A stretch of 64,000 bases of DNA from an uncultured Alkaliphilus sp. (GTDB taxonomy: Bacteria; Bacillota; Clostridia; Peptostreptococcales; Natronincolaceae). The stretch spans positions 451,672 to 515,671 of the forward strand of contig CALJEQ010000006.1 of the NCBI GenBank assembly GCA_938074565.1, read 5' to 3'. This document shows positions 46,397-58,076 of this stretch, in pieces. Position numbers and translations under genes: made by a program. The notes below the pieces were generated by a model that ran no database searches, was not told the origin of the DNA, and saw nothing but the letters and a program-made list of their open reading frames with translations. Within the stretch, counting starts at the first letter, position 1. Each line of letters opens with the position of its first letter.

Positions 46397-47407
46397 ATGA
46401 GTGTAAAAGTAGCAATTAATGGTTTTGGAAGAATTGGTAGAAACGCTTTTAAAGTAGCAGTAGAAGAACAAAGAGATTGGGAAATAGTAGCAATCAACGA
46501 TTTAACAGACCCAGCAACATTAGCTCATTTATTAAAGTATGACAGTTTATATGGAAAATTCAATGGTACAGTTGAAGCAAAAGAAAATGCTATCGTAGTA
46601 AATGGAAAAGAAATTAAAATCTACGCTGAAAGAAACCCTGAAAACTTACCATGGAAAGAATTAGGAGTAGATGTTGTTATTGAAGCAACAGGTATTTTCA
46701 GAACTAAAGATCAAGCTATGATGCACATCAATGCTGGAGCTAAAAAAGTAGTTATTACTGCTCCTGCTAAAAAAGAAGACATTACAATCGTAATGGGTGT
46801 AAATGAAAAGAACTATGATCCTGCAAACCATCATGTAGTTTCAAATGCTTCTTGTACAACTAACTGTTTAGCTCCTTTTGCTAAAGTAATTGACGAGAAA
46901 TTTGGAATCAAAAAAGGTTTAATGACTACAATTCATGCATATACAAACGATCAACGTATTCTTGACTTACCGCATGAAGACTTAAGAAGAGCTAGAGCAG
47001 CTGCACAATCAATGATTCCTACAACTACAGGAGCAGCAGAAGCAGTTTCATTAGTACTTCCTCAATTAAAAGGTAAATTAAGTGGTATGGCAATGAGAGT
47101 TCCAACTCCTACAGTTTCAGTAGTAGACTTAGTATTAGAAACTGATAAAAATACTACAGTTGAAGAAGTAAATGCAGCTCTTAAGAGTGCAGCTGAAGGA
47201 GATTTAAAAGGAATTATGATGTATTCTGATGAGCCATTAGTATCTATGGACTACAGACAAGATCCTCATTCTTCTATTATTGATGGTTTATCTACAGCTG
47301 TAATGGGAGAAAACATGGTTAAAATCATTGCTTGGTATGACAATGAGTGGGGTTACTCTGTAAGAGTAGTAGATTTAGTATCTTACATAGTTGCTAAAGG
47401 TTTATAA
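46397..47407 (+). CDS. gap: Glyceraldehyde-3-phosphate dehydrogenase, NAD-type
   Basis: This 336-residue glycolytic enzyme oxidises glyceraldehyde-3-phosphate to 1,3-bisphosphoglycerate. The Rossmann start [15 protein letters not shown] is followed by an Asp-ending strand (VAINDLTD), consistent with NAD. The catalytic cysteine lies in [12 protein letters not shown] at about residue 153, with the partner His in TIHAYTNDQ. It is the first structural gene after cggR. A hairpin with a T run follows, separating it from pgk, which would let gap be made in excess. AGGAGG lies upstream. Confidence 0.97.
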   Translation: MSVKVAINGFGRIGRNAFKVAVEEQRDWEIVAINDLTDPATLAHLLKYDSLYGKFNGTVEAKENAIVVNGKEIKIYAERNPENLPWKELGVDVVIEATGIFRTKDQAMMHINAGAKKVVITAPAKKEDITIVMGVNEKNYDPANHHVVSNASCTTNCLAPFAKVIDEKFGIKKGLMTTIHAYTNDQRILDLPHEDLRRARAAAQSMIPTTTGAAEAVSLVLPQLKGKLSGMAMRVPTPTVSVVDLVLETDKNTTVEEVNAALKSAAEGDLKGIMMYSDEPLVSMDYRQDPHSSIIDGLSTAVMGENMVKIIAWYDNEWGYSVRVVDLVSYIVAKGL

Positions 47408-47418
47408 ATATAAATATA

Positions 47419-47462
47419 AAAAAAGTTCGGTTTTATAGGTAACTATAGAACTGAACTTTTTA
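47419..47462 (+). terminator. Terminator-like hairpin between gap and pgk
   Basis: AAAAGTTCGGTTTTATAG and CTATAGAACTGAACTTTT form a long imperfect stem with a four-base loop and end in Ts. Either it is a partial terminator within the operon, or pgk has its own promoter in 47463-47590; no clear promoter is seen there. Confidence 0.7.
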
Positions 47463-47600
47463 AACATTTCATTTAAAAAACTAGCAACATGTGGTAATCT
47501 ATAATATGAACATTACAATAAACCGTATATTGTTAACTAATATATATTTTCCAAAGTATAACAAATAGAAAGTTGATAATAATAAAGGAGGCCTATCAAG

Positions 47601-48794
47601 ATGCTTAATAAAAAATCAGTTAAAGATTTTGAAGTAAAAGGCAAAAAAGTATTGGCGAGATGCGATTTTAACGTTCCAATGGATAAAGAAGGCAATATAA
47701 CAGATGATAGAAGAATCCGAGAAGCATTACCGACGATTACATATTTATTAGAACAAGGTGCAGCTGTTATTTTAATGTCCCACTTTGGAAGACCAAAGGG
47801 AGAGGCAAACCCTAAATATTCATTAGCACCTGTTGCTAAAAGATTAGCTGAATTATTAAATAAAGAAGTTGTTTTTGCTGATGACGATGTAGTTGTTGGT
47901 GAAAAAACTGTTGAATTAGCTTCGAAACTTAATGCAGGTGAAGTAATGTTACTTCAAAATGTTCGTTATAGAAAAGAAGAAGAGAAAAACAATGCAGATT
48001 TCTCAAAAGAACTAGCATCATTAGGGGACTTATTTATCAATGATGCATTTGGAACTGCCCATAGAGCCCATAGTTCTACAGCTGGTGTAGCTGATTTCTT
48101 ACCTGCGGGTATGGGTTTCTTAATTGAAAAAGAAGTAAACTTTATGGGTAAAGCATTAGAAAACCCAGAAAGACCTTTTGCTGCAATTTTAGGTGGAGCA
48201 AAAGTATCTGATAAAATTGGTGTAATCGAAAACTTATTAGAAAAGGTAGACGTTCTTCTTATTGGAGGAGGAATGGCTTATACTTTCTTAAAGGCTCAAG
48301 GTTACGAAATCGGAAAGTCACTTTTAGAAGAAGACAAAATGGAATTAGCTTTAAACTTAATCGAAAAAGCAAAAGAAAAAAATGTAGAGTTATTACTTCC
48401 ACTAGATTCAGTTGTAGCCAGCCAATTTGCTGCTGATGCAGAACATAAAACAGTTACTAACGAAGAAATGCCTGCTGAATGGTTAGGTGTAGACATCGGA
48501 CCAAAAACTGTAGAACTTTATGCTGAAAAAATTAAAAGTGCTAAAACTGTAATTTGGAATGGACCTATGGGTGTATTTGAAATGCCAGCTTTTGCTGTTG
48601 GAACAAAAGAAGTTGCAAGAGCATTATCCCTATGTGAAGGAACTACTATCATTGGTGGTGGAGACAGTGCAGCGGCTGTAGAACAATTAGGCTTTGCAGA
48701 ACAAATGAGCCATATTTCTACAGGTGGAGGAGCTTCTCTTGAATACTTAGAAGGAAAAGTACTTCCAGGTATAGATGTTTTAGCTAATAAATAA
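47601..48794 (+). CDS. pgk: Phosphoglycerate kinase
   Basis: This 397-residue enzyme transfers phosphate from 1,3-bisphosphoglycerate to ADP. Signature regions are [13 protein letters not shown], the substrate site [28 protein letters not shown], and the nucleotide-binding [13 protein letters not shown] and [13 protein letters not shown]. The length and all lobes are normal. AAGGAGGCC lies before the ATG. It lies 23 bases before tpiA and is cotranscribed with it. Confidence 0.97.
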   Translation: MLNKKSVKDFEVKGKKVLARCDFNVPMDKEGNITDDRRIREALPTITYLLEQGAAVILMSHFGRPKGEANPKYSLAPVAKRLAELLNKEVVFADDDVVVGEKTVELASKLNAGEVMLLQNVRYRKEEEKNNADFSKELASLGDLFINDAFGTAHRAHSSTAGVADFLPAGMGFLIEKEVNFMGKALENPERPFAAILGGAKVSDKIGVIENLLEKVDVLLIGGGMAYTFLKAQGYEIGKSLLEEDKMELALNLIEKAKEKNVELLLPLDSVVASQFAADAEHKTVTNEEMPAEWLGVDIGPKTVELYAEKIKSAKTVIWNGPMGVFEMPAFAVGTKEVARALSLCEGTTIIGGGDSAAAVEQLGFAEQMSHISTGGGASLEYLEGKVLPGIDVLANK

Positions 48795-48817
48795 AGCGTA
48801 GAAGGGAGCATTTTTAT

Positions 48818-49564
48818 ATGCGTATACCAATTATTGCTGGTAACTGGAAAATGAATAAAAATGTTGACGAAGCTCTTGAGTTTGTCAACCAACTTAAAAA
48901 TGAAGTTAATGAAACTGATGTTGAAGTGGTGCTTTGTTGCCCATTTATAGCCCTATCTGAAGTGAAAAAAGCTATTGAGGGCACTAAAGTTAAATTAGGA
49001 GCACAAAATATGCATTGGGAAGAATCTGGTGCTTATACTGGCGAAATTTCAGCAGATATGTTGTTAAATATCGGCGTAGATTATGTAATCATTGGTCACT
49101 CTGAAAGAAGACAATATTTCAACGAAACTGATGAAATTGTTAATTTAAAAGTGAAAAAAGCAGTGGCAAAGGGTATTAAGCCAATACTTTGTATAGGTGA
49201 AACCCTAGAAGAAAGAGAATCTAACCAAACTTTTGAAGTGGTTAAAACTCAAACTGTAAAAGCATTAGAAGGTATTACAGAAGAAGATTTAAAAAATATT
49301 GTTATTGCATATGAGCCAATTTGGGCTATCGGAACTGGTAAGACTGCATCATCTCAAGATGCTAATGCTGTAATTGCCAATATAAGAGAAGTTGTAAAAG
49401 AATTATATAATGAAACAGTTTCAGAAGTTGTAAGAATTCAATATGGTGGTAGCGTAAAGTCTGCTAATGCTACAGAAATAATGAATGAGTCTGATATTGA
49501 TGGAGCCCTTGTAGGGGGAGCCAGTTTAGAAGCTAAAGAATTCTTAGGAATTGTTCACTTCTAA
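48818..49564 (+). CDS. tpiA: Triosephosphate isomerase
   Basis: This 248-residue TIM-barrel enzyme interconverts dihydroxyacetone phosphate and glyceraldehyde-3-phosphate. The start IIAGNWKMNK supplies Asn and Lys of the active site, His is in VIIGHSERRQYF and Glu in IAYEPIWAIGTGK. The phosphate loop VRIQYGGSVKSANA is intact. GAAGGGAG precedes the ATG, 23 bases after pgk. Confidence 0.97.
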   Translation: MRIPIIAGNWKMNKNVDEALEFVNQLKNEVNETDVEVVLCCPFIALSEVKKAIEGTKVKLGAQNMHWEESGAYTGEISADMLLNIGVDYVIIGHSERRQYFNETDEIVNLKVKKAVAKGIKPILCIGETLEERESNQTFEVVKTQTVKALEGITEEDLKNIVIAYEPIWAIGTGKTASSQDANAVIANIREVVKELYNETVSEVVRIQYGGSVKSANATEIMNESDIDGALVGGASLEAKEFLGIVHF

Positions 49565-49585
49565 ACAACAGAAAGGAAGAGGAAT

Positions 49586-51118
49586 ATGAAGAAACCAGTA
49601 GCACTAATCATACTAGATGGTTTTGGAATAAACAACAATACTCTTGGAAATGCTGTTAAGGCAGCTAATATACCTCAAATTAATAAATTGTTTAATCAGT
49701 ACCCAGTAACTGAAATTCAAGCCAGTGGTTTGGCTGTAGGACTTCCAGAAGGTCAAATGGGTAACTCTGAGGTAGGCCATTTAAATATTGGGGCAGGGAG
49801 AGTTGTTTATCAAGAATTAACTAGAATTTCCAGGGAAATAGAATTAGGTGAATTCTTTGTAAATCAAACTTTAATTGATGCCATTGATAATGCTATAAAC
49901 AATAAAACACAACTTCATTTAATGGGACTTGTATCAGATGGTGGAGTGCATAGCCATAGTCAACACTTATTTGCTCTATTAAAATTGGCTAAAGAAAAAG
50001 GATTAAAGGATGTTCTAGTTCATTGTTTCTTAGATGGAAGAGATACACCGCCTCAAAGTGCTCTACAATATGTAGAAGAACTTGAAAAAGCCATTGTAGA
50101 AATAGGTGTAGGAAGAATTGTTACAGTTAGTGGTAGATACTACGCTATGGATAGAGACCAAAGATGGGAAAGAACTAAAGAAGCTTATGACGTTATTACT
50201 ATGGCTAAAGGACCGGTGCAGACCGATGCTCTTGAAACCATTAAGAAGTCATATGAGGCTGGAGAAGTGGATGAGTTCGTAAAACCAACAGTTATTTCTA
50301 AAAATGGAGAACTTCATTCCATGAATAATGGAGATTCTATTATCTTCTTTAACTTTAGACCAGACCGTGCTAGACAAATGACTAGAGCCTTAATGGATGA
50401 TGAATTCCAGGGTTTTGTTAGAGATAATGGAACTTTATCCCTACATTATGTTTCAATGACTTTATATGATTCTTCAATTAAGGGAGTAAATATTGCTTAT
50501 CCACCTCAAACATTGGATAATACATTGGGAGAATATTTAAGTAAAAACAATATTAATCAGTTAAGAATTGCAGAAACTGAAAAATATGCCCATGTTACTT
50601 ACTTCTTTAATGGTGGGGAAGAAGTGGCTTATACTAATGAAGACCGTAAACTAATTCAATCTCCAAAGGTAGCTACATATGACTTAAAGCCTGAAATGAG
50701 TGCTGACGAAGTAACTGTAGAATTACTTAAGGCAATTGATGAAGATAAATATGATTTTATAGTATTAAATTATGCAAATCCTGATATGGTAGGACATACA
50801 GGTATTTTAGATGCTGTGGTAAAGGCTATAGAAACAGTAGATAATTGCTTAGGAAAAGTTATTGATAAATTATTAGAAAAGGGCGGTAAAGCTATCGTTA
50901 CTTCTGACCACGGTAATGCTGAATGTTTAATTGATGAAATTACAGGTGGTCCTGTAACAGCCCATACAACAAATCCTGTACCTTTAATTTTAGTGGGTGA
51001 GGGTAACTATCAACTAGCTTCTGATGGAAAGCTATGTGATATTGCACCGACTATACTTGAATTATTAGGAGTAGAAAAACCTGCTGAAATGACAGGTAAA
51101 AGTTTATTAGTTAAGTAA
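49586..51118 (+). CDS. gpmI: Phosphoglycerate mutase, cofactor-independent
   Basis: This 510-residue manganese-dependent enzyme converts 3- to 2-phosphoglycerate and belongs to the alkaline phosphatase superfamily. ALIILDGFGINNNTLGNAV gives the first metal Asp, GQMGNSEVGHLNIGAGR the phosphoserine, FLDGRDTPP the substrate site, and TSDHGNAECLID late metal ligands. Cofactor-independent mutases of this type are pH-sensitive through manganese binding in spore formers. AAAGGAAGAGG precedes the ATG. It lies 21 bases after tpiA. Confidence 0.97.
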   Translation: MKKPVALIILDGFGINNNTLGNAVKAANIPQINKLFNQYPVTEIQASGLAVGLPEGQMGNSEVGHLNIGAGRVVYQELTRISREIELGEFFVNQTLIDAIDNAINNKTQLHLMGLVSDGGVHSHSQHLFALLKLAKEKGLKDVLVHCFLDGRDTPPQSALQYVEELEKAIVEIGVGRIVTVSGRYYAMDRDQRWERTKEAYDVITMAKGPVQTDALETIKKSYEAGEVDEFVKPTVISKNGELHSMNNGDSIIFFNFRPDRARQMTRALMDDEFQGFVRDNGTLSLHYVSMTLYDSSIKGVNIAYPPQTLDNTLGEYLSKNNINQLRIAETEKYAHVTYFFNGGEEVAYTNEDRKLIQSPKVATYDLKPEMSADEVTVELLKAIDEDKYDFIVLNYANPDMVGHTGILDAVVKAIETVDNCLGKVIDKLLEKGGKAIVTSDHGNAECLIDEITGGPVTAHTTNPVPLILVGEGNYQLASDGKLCDIAPTILELLGVEKPAEMTGKSLLVK

Positions 51119-51134
51119 TAACCCAAAGGGTTAA

Positions 51135-52454
<1,320 letters not shown>

Positions 52455-52497
52455 TTAAAGTAATTAAAGTATAAGTATAATAATATTTAGTATAGAC

Positions 52498-52535
52498 AAT
52501 AATAGGGGTATTCGTTACCCTTATTATTGCTTTAT
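52498..52535 (+). terminator. Intrinsic terminator after eno
   Basis: AATAATAGGGGTA and TTACCCTTATTATT form a stem with a TTCG-type loop, followed by GCTTTAT. Confidence 0.75.
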
Positions 52536-52596
52536 ATGAATAAATTACAAAATGCCTGTAGTTAATTTATTTTATTAAGAAGTATGAATTATTTGG

Positions 52597-52625
52597 TTGA
52601 TTTTATAAGTAGGCTGTGTTAAAAT
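52597..52625 (+). promoter_or_regulatory. Probable promoter of secG
   Basis: TTGATT and TAAAAT are 17 bases apart, with the expected start about 25 bases before the secG ATG. Confidence 0.6.
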
Positions 52626-52658
52626 ATGTATGTTAATCTCACGTAGGGAGGTGGAAAC

Positions 52659-52889
52659 ATGCTAAGAACAATTTTAATGGTTATTCAAGTAATTACATGC
52701 TTAGTATTAATAGGAAGTATTTTATTGCAATCTGGAAAAGACCCAGGACTTTCAGGTTCTATTACCGGTGGAGCTCAACAGCTTTTCGGTAAGCAGGCTA
52801 AAGGGTATGAAGGAATGTTAAGTAAATTAACTTCTGTTGGTGCTGCATTATTTATCATTGTTGCAATTGCTTTAGTGGCAATTCAATAG
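52659..52889 (+). CDS. secG: Protein translocase subunit SecG
   Basis: This 76-residue protein has two membrane helices (about residues 4-22 and 54-74). The conserved loop LLQSGKDPGLSGSITGGAQQLFG between them is the SecG signature. It helps the SecYE channel during protein export. AGGGAGGTGG precedes the ATG. In many Firmicutes secG lies after eno and before rnr and smpB. Here the order is kept, but hppA, the 55084 gene and the cobalt transporter are inserted between. Confidence 0.95.
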   Translation: MLRTILMVIQVITCLVLIGSILLQSGKDPGLSGSITGGAQQLFGKQAKGYEGMLSKLTSVGAALFIIVAIALVAIQ

Positions 52890-52930
52890 AAACATAAAAC
52901 TGAATAGGTAGAAGGAGAGGAGTAAAGTAA

Positions 52931-54943
52931 ATGAATTTATTGATATTAGCACCAGTTGTAGGTGTTATAGCATTAATATTTGCATATATACTTACAACTA
53001 AAATCAACAAAGTATCAGCTGGTACAGAAAGAATGAAAGAAATTGCTTCTTATATTCAAGAAGGTTCTATGGCATTTTTAACTAGAGAATATAAATATCT
53101 AGTTATTTTTGCTGCTATTTTATTTGTTATTTTAGGTTTAGGTATTGACTGGGTTACTGCAATTTGTTTCTTATTTGGTGCTTTTTTCTCTGGTTTAGCT
53201 GGTTACTTCGGAATGAGAGTAGCTACAAAAGCCAATGTAAGAACTGCTAATGGAGCAAAAGAAGGCGGAATGAACAAAGCTTTAAGCGTTGCCTTTTCTG
53301 GTGGTGCTGTAATGGGTATGTCAGTAGTAGGTCTTGGTCTTTTAGGAGTTGGAGGACTTTTTCTTATTCTTTCTAATATGTATGGAAATACAGACGCTGC
53401 TACATACATCACAGGTTTTGCATTAGGAGCTTCTTCTATTGCGTTATTTGGACGTGTAGGTGGAGGAATCTATACTAAGGCAGCAGACGTTGGAGCTGAC
53501 CTTGTAGGTAAGGTTGAAGCTGGTATTCCAGAAGATGACCCAAGAAACCCTGCTGTTATCGCTGATAACGTTGGAGACAATGTTGGTGACGTTGCAGGTA
53601 TGGGAGCCGATTTATTTGAATCTTATGTTGGTTCTATTATTTCTGCTATTGCATTAGGTTTAATCGCATATGGTATTAATGGAGCAATTTTCCCATTAAT
53701 GTTAGCTGCAACAGGTATTATTGCTTCAATTATTGGAAGCTTCTTTGTAAAAGGTGATGAAAATAAAGATCCTCAAAAGTCTTTAAAAATGGGTACTTAT
53801 ATATCAGGTGCAATTACTGTGGCTGTAACTTATTTCTTAAGTACATATTTCTTAGAGAGTACTAGTGGTTTTTATGCTGTTGTTACTGGTTTAGTAGTTG
53901 GAATCATCATTGGTCAATTAACAGAAATATATACTTCAAGTAGTTTTTCACATGTTAAAAAGATTGCTAAGCAATCTGAAACTGGTCCAGCAACAACAAT
54001 TATTAGTGGACTTGCAGTGGGAATGCTTTCTACAGCATGGCCGATTCTTTTAATTGCTGCAGGTATCTTAATTGCCTACGGTGTAGCTGGTTTATATGGT
54101 ATCGCTCTTGCGGCTGTAGGTATGTTGGCAACAGCAGGTATGACTGTAGCAGTAGATGCATATGGTCCTATTGCTGATAACGCTGGTGGTATTGCTGAAA
54201 TGTGTGAATTACCAAAGGAAGTAAGAAAAATTACAGATAAGTTAGATGCTGTTGGTAATACAACTGCTGCTATGGGTAAAGGTTTTGCTATTGGATCTGC
54301 TGCCTTAACAGCGTTAGCATTATTTGCAACTTATACTGAAGCAGTTGGATTAAGTTCAATTGACTTAACAAGACCTAATGTAATTGCAGGTATGTTAATT
54401 GGTGGTATGTTACCATTCTTATTCTCTGCATTAACAATGGAGGCTGTTGGTAAAGCAGCTTTTGAAATGATAGAAGAAGTTAGAAGACAATTTAGAGAAA
54501 TCCCAGGAATCATGGAAGGTAAAGGTAAGCCAGAATATGCTACTTGTGTAGACATTAGTACAGCTGCTGCCTTAAAAGAAATGGTTATTCCAGGTGTTTT
54601 AGCTGTAGTTGCACCTATTGCCACTGGTTTAATTTTAGGATCAGATGCAGTTGGTGGATTATTAGCTGGTTCATTAGTAGCAGGGGTTTTAATGGCTATT
54701 ATGATGGCTAATGCTGGTGGAGCATGGGATAATGCTAAGAAGTACATTGAAGAAGGACATCATGGTGGAAAAGGTAGTGAACCTCATAAAGCAGCTGTTG
54801 TTGGTGATACAGTAGGGGATCCATTCAAAGATACTTCTGGACCATCAATCAACATTCTTATTAAGTTAATGACAATTGTTTCAGTAGTATTCGCACCATT
54901 ATTCTTAAGATATGGTGGAATGATAGTAAAATTATTTGAATAA
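52931..54943 (+). CDS. hppA: Membrane-bound ion-translocating pyrophosphatase
   Basis: This 670-residue pump hydrolyses pyrophosphate and moves Na+ or H+ out of the cell. About 15-16 membrane helices are expected. Catalytic and metal-binding motifs are [39 protein letters not shown] and [15 protein letters not shown]. In [14 protein letters not shown] the Ala position marks the K+-dependent subfamily (Lys in K+-independent pumps). Many clostridial K+-dependent enzymes pump sodium, which is likely here but not proven by sequence reading. GGAGAGGAG precedes the ATG, and a strong terminator follows. Confidence 0.96.
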   Translation: MNLLILAPVVGVIALIFAYILTTKINKVSAGTERMKEIASYIQEGSMAFLTREYKYLVIFAAILFVILGLGIDWVTAICFLFGAFFSGLAGYFGMRVATKANVRTANGAKEGGMNKALSVAFSGGAVMGMSVVGLGLLGVGGLFLILSNMYGNTDAATYITGFALGASSIALFGRVGGGIYTKAADVGADLVGKVEAGIPEDDPRNPAVIADNVGDNVGDVAGMGADLFESYVGSIISAIALGLIAYGINGAIFPLMLAATGIIASIIGSFFVKGDENKDPQKSLKMGTYISGAITVAVTYFLSTYFLESTSGFYAVVTGLVVGIIIGQLTEIYTSSSFSHVKKIAKQSETGPATTIISGLAVGMLSTAWPILLIAAGILIAYGVAGLYGIALAAVGMLATAGMTVAVDAYGPIADNAGGIAEMCELPKEVRKITDKLDAVGNTTAAMGKGFAIGSAALTALALFATYTEAVGLSSIDLTRPNVIAGMLIGGMLPFLFSALTMEAVGKAAFEMIEEVRRQFREIPGIMEGKGKPEYATCVDISTAAALKEMVIPGVLAVVAPIATGLILGSDAVGGLLAGSLVAGVLMAIMMANAGGAWDNAKKYIEEGHHGGKGSEPHKAAVVGDTVGDPFKDTSGPSINILIKLMTIVSVVFAPLFLRYGGMIVKLFE

Positions 54944-54956
54944 TATTACAGTTGAT

Positions 54957-54989
54957 AAAGCCCTTAATCTTTAGATTAAGGGCTTTATT
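54957..54989 (+). terminator. Intrinsic terminator after hppA
   Basis: AAAGCCCTTAATCT and AGATTAAGGGCTTT form a 14-base-pair stem with a two-base loop, followed by ATT. Confidence 0.88.
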
Positions 54990-55083
54990 CTACTCAACGT
55001 AATTCAGTATTAAATATATTGAGAAGAATAGTAGGAAGTAGAAGGTAGCTTTATAATATTCATGTATATAAGGGGGAATGAAA

Positions 55084-55398
55084 ATGCACTTTTTAAATTA
55101 CAATATAGAAGGTTTAATTATAATTATTTATTTATCATTCATTATCACAATTAACTTTGTCTCTTTTGTACTTATGGGATTAGATAAATATAAGGCCATA
55201 AAAGGAAGTTATCGTATTTCAGAAATATCCTTTTTGACCTTAGGTTTTATGGGTGGGGCTGTAGGTGTTTTACTAGGAATGGTTTGTTTCCGTCATAAAA
55301 CCAATAAAAAGAAGTTTTATATAGGGATACCGATATTATTTGTTATTAACCAAATAGTACACTTGCTAATTTATTATATTGGAACAAAACTAAACTAA
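55084..55398 (+). CDS. DUF1294 family membrane protein
   Basis: This 104-residue protein has three hydrophobic segments. The middle contains MGLDKYKAIKGSYRISE and MGGAVGVLLGMVCFRHKTNKKKFY, the DUF1294 pattern (DK, R-I-E, then GG...GM...RHKT). Family function is unknown. I start at ATG 55084, since AGGGGG is only one base from the track's ATG at 55078 but 7 bases from this one. It stands alone between terminated hppA and the leftward cobalt transporter. Confidence 0.82.
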   Translation: MHFLNYNIEGLIIIIYLSFIITINFVSFVLMGLDKYKAIKGSYRISEISFLTLGFMGGAVGVLLGMVCFRHKTNKKKFYIGIPILFVINQIVHLLIYYIGTKLN

Positions 55399-55414
55399 GC
55401 AAAAATATAATAAA

Positions 55415-55843
55415 CTAAGCTATCTTCTTTTTAAGCTTTAATCTATTGTGGAATACAAAAGCAAAAATGAAGAAGATAGACGACACTAAAATTGCTAAGG
55501 GAAGCTCATGGGAATGTTGAGAAGTATCTTCTCCAATCTTCAATTTGGCTTTATGACCTAAAGTATCCATTACAACCATTAAATGAGCACCTATTTCTGT
55601 GGGATATTGAAAAGTACCATCGGCTTCTAGGTCACCCTTATAAAGTTCAATGTAATCTTCACTATAGAGAATTACTTCTCCAGAAGAGGGGCTAGTACCA
55701 TTGGCGTAATAAACTCCTATTTCACCAGGTTGAAGTTCTTTTATACTCATTTTGTGGGCAAAGCTAGAAGAAGTATTTATTGAAAAAACTAATAAAATAA
55801 TAATTATTGAAATTAAATTTTTGTTTATCCTATTTATCAACAT
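55415..55843 (-). CDS. Accessory protein of the cobalt/nickel ECF transporter (NikL/CbiL-like)
   Basis: This 142-residue protein has an N-terminal signal or anchor helix (ISIIIILLVFSINTSSSFAH), an extracellular beta-rich domain of about 80 residues (IGVYYANGTSPSSGEVILY), and a C-terminal helix (ELPLAILVSSIFFIFAFVF). A His after the signal cleavage region and the HSHE segment before the last helix could bind metal. It occupies the place where a small subunit (CbiN or NikL/NikN type) occurs in cobalt and nickel transporter operons. It starts 4 bases after cbiO, behind AAAGGAG. Confidence 0.72.
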   Translation of the reverse strand: MLINRINKNLISIIIILLVFSINTSSSFAHKMSIKELQPGEIGVYYANGTSPSSGEVILYSEDYIELYKGDLEADGTFQYPTEIGAHLMVVMDTLGHKAKLKIGEDTSQHSHELPLAILVSSIFFIFAFVFHNRLKLKKKIA

Positions 55844-55847
55844 TATA

Positions 55848-56654
55848 CTAGACTCCTTTTAATAGTTTTAAGATGATTTGATTCGCTTCTTCTAAGGTTC
55901 TAGGAAATATCCCAGTTTGTAGAAATATTGAAGCAAACTTCGGGGTATTAAGTAGGGATATTTCCATTAAATCAGCATCACATAACAATTCTACAGTACC
56001 TTGTGTCAGCAGTGTTCCCTGTTGTAATATGATAACTTCATCCGCCCAACTATAAGTAAAATCCACATCATGGGTACTAATAATGATGGTACAATCATTT
56101 TTATTCAGTTTTTCTAAAATGATTTGTAATTGTTGCGAGGAAACAGGATCAAGTCCAGAAAAGGGTTCATCAAGTATTAATAATTTTGGTTCCATTGCCA
56201 ATACCCCTGCAATTGCAACTCTTTTCTTTTGTCCTAAACTTAGATTATAGGGTGGGCGATTAACATAGTCCAACATACCAACTTCTTCTAAAGCACTAAG
56301 AACCCTTTTCTTTACTGTAACCTCATCTAATTTTAAATTTCTTGGCCCAAAGGCAACATCTTCAAAAACAGAAGTTGCAAACAATTGATTATCAGGGTTA
56401 TCAAAGACTAAACCTATGGTTTCACGAATGTATTTTATTTCATCACCTGTAATGGTTTTACCAAAAATGTTAATAGAGCCTTCTTGTGGAAGGAATAATC
56501 CATTCAAGTGTTGAAGTAAAGTGGTTTTACCACTGCCATTTGACCCCAGTATAGCAATTTTCTTATGGCATTCAATAGATAAATTAATGTTTTGAAGGGC
56601 TTTAGTACCATCAGAATAGCTATAATTCAAATTTTTTATTTCAACTGCCTTCAC
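55848..56654 (-). CDS. cbiO: Cobalt/nickel ECF transporter ATPase
   Basis: This 268-residue ABC ATPase has Walker A GSNGSGKTTL, signature NLSLGQKKRVAIAG, Walker B LLILDEPFSGLDP and the switch His in ISTHDVDF. It is typical of CbiO/NikO and energises metal uptake through CbiM and CbiQ. I start at GTG 56654, because the AAGGGTGG site lies 8 bases before it and its first base is the last base of the cbiQ stop (TAGTG), a coupled arrangement; the track start at 56666 lies inside that site. Confidence 0.93.
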   Translation of the reverse strand: MKAVEIKNLNYSYSDGTKALQNINLSIECHKKIAILGSNGSGKTTLLQHLNGLFLPQEGSINIFGKTITGDEIKYIRETIGLVFDNPDNQLFATSVFEDVAFGPRNLKLDEVTVKKRVLSALEEVGMLDYVNRPPYNLSLGQKKRVAIAGVLAMEPKLLILDEPFSGLDPVSSQQLQIILEKLNKNDCTIIISTHDVDFTYSWADEVIILQQGTLLTQGTVELLCDADLMEISLLNTPKFASIFLQTGIFPRTLEEANQIILKLLKGV

Positions 56655-57406
56655 TAAATTAACCACCCTTCTAATAAAATAATACTAATGGTAAAGCAGG
56701 CTACTAAAATTGTTTTTAATAGATCAATACTAGAGACTTTTTTCGGTAAAGACGTAGGTATTTTACCTTCAAAACCTCTAGAAATCATGGCCTTGTAGAC
56801 TGTTTCAGAGGTATCGATTGACTTTATTAATATTCCCCCCGCCAATTGACCATATAATTTCATATTCTCTTTACTGAACTGATGTCGGTATGATCTCGAA
56901 ATTAAGGCTTTTCTAGTATTTTGTAGGTCATTTATAAAAAGGAACAAATAACGATAAGCTAAAAAAAATACAGATAGTAAAGCAGATGGTATTTTCATAT
57001 ATGCCATACCATTGAATATTTCTTGTGGACTTTGGGTATAAATAACAATAATCATAAGCAATAAAGATGAAAACCCTTTAAATGTAACTGTTAATAAGAA
57101 CTGTAATGCTTCTACCGATAGAGGATAACCACCTCCAAATAGTATGGGAATACCCATCAGAAGAAAAAAAGGTAAAATAACAACCAGTCTAGTAAACAAA
57201 ACTATAAAGGGTAGCCCCATAGAAAGGGCCGCAATAAATATTATCCCAAAAGTTAAAGATAATAAGGGTAAAGAGTGTAAGTAGACGATTCCAATTATTA
57301 AAAGCATTGTTGCAATTAATTTACAACGGGTTTCCCATCTATGGCCCCAAGATGACTTTTGATGAAGTTTTTGTAAGTTATATTGATTAATAAGTTTAAT
57401 GTTCAA
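56654..57406 (-). CDS. cbiQ: Cobalt/nickel ECF transporter transmembrane subunit
   Basis: This 250-residue membrane protein is the energy-coupling (T) component. It has about five to six helices. The cytoplasmic coupling helix contains ARKAL-type residues (LQNTRKALISRSYRH) and later YKAMISRGFEGKIPTSLP, the second conserved Arg-Gly motif that docks on the ATPase. It begins with TTG, preceded by GAGGAG. The gene lies between cbiM and cbiO on the minus strand. Confidence 0.9.
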   Translation of the reverse strand: MNIKLINQYNLQKLHQKSSWGHRWETRCKLIATMLLIIGIVYLHSLPLLSLTFGIIFIAALSMGLPFIVLFTRLVVILPFFLLMGIPILFGGGYPLSVEALQFLLTVTFKGFSSLLLMIIVIYTQSPQEIFNGMAYMKIPSALLSVFFLAYRYLFLFINDLQNTRKALISRSYRHQFSKENMKLYGQLAGGILIKSIDTSETVYKAMISRGFEGKIPTSLPKKVSSIDLLKTILVACFTISIILLEGWLI

Positions 57407-57450
57407 TTACTGGCACTCCTCTTTTTGTCAATTATCCCTAAGTATTAAAG

Positions 57451-58056
57451 CTACACCTCTACTGACAATACAGAAGGTCTGATACGGCTGATAAATTCCA
57501 CTGAAAATCCAGTTAGTAAACCTTCAATTATTAACAAAGGAAGATAGTTTACTATAATAAGATGAATTACAGAAAAGAATCCATTACTGTAGTGGGGACT
57601 ACTAAAGTATAAAACTGAAACCAACAATAATACACATCCAATAACACCAATTACACCTGAAATAAATCCTTTAAGGAAAATTGATTTTAATTTAAAAGAG
57701 TTAAAAAATAAATTTGCCATCAGTGCGGGTACTGCTACTAGTAAAGTATTAACGCCTAAAGTTGTTAATCCTCCATGTTGAAAGAGTATAGCTTGTAATA
57801 GCAGGCCAATAAATAAGGCAATGACTGCTTTTCCCCCCAACATAATGCCTAATAGACCTGCTAATAGGGGGTGTACAGAGGTGGGGCCAATCGGTAGACT
57901 AATCAAGGAGAAAACAAAGAAACCTCCCGAAAGCAAACTGATCATCGGTATTTGTTCCTCTTTAACTTTTCTAATTGATTGAAATAATAGACCACCTGTA
58001 ATTGTTGTAGTTGCCACCACCATAGGAATACTTATAACGCCATCTGACAAATGCAT
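57451..58056 (-). CDS. cbiM: Cobalt/nickel ECF transporter substrate-binding subunit CbiM
   Basis: This 201-residue membrane protein is the substrate-specific component. It starts MHLSDGVIS; the N-terminal Met-His is part of the metal site in CbiM/NikM proteins. The conserved GPTSVHPLLAGLLGIMLGG includes a further metal His. About six to seven helices are present. Cobalt as the ion is favoured by the cobalamin riboswitch upstream; nickel transporters of the same family usually have NikR or no B12 control. AAGGGAGG precedes the ATG. Confidence 0.93.
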   Translation of the reverse strand: MHLSDGVISIPMVVATTTITGGLLFQSIRKVKEEQIPMISLLSGGFFVFSLISLPIGPTSVHPLLAGLLGIMLGGKAVIALFIGLLLQAILFQHGGLTTLGVNTLLVAVPALMANLFFNSFKLKSIFLKGFISGVIGVIGCVLLLVSVLYFSSPHYSNGFFSVIHLIIVNYLPLLIIEGLLTGFSVEFISRIRPSVLSVEV

Positions 58057-58076
58057 AAAAAACCTCCCTTCAAAAA

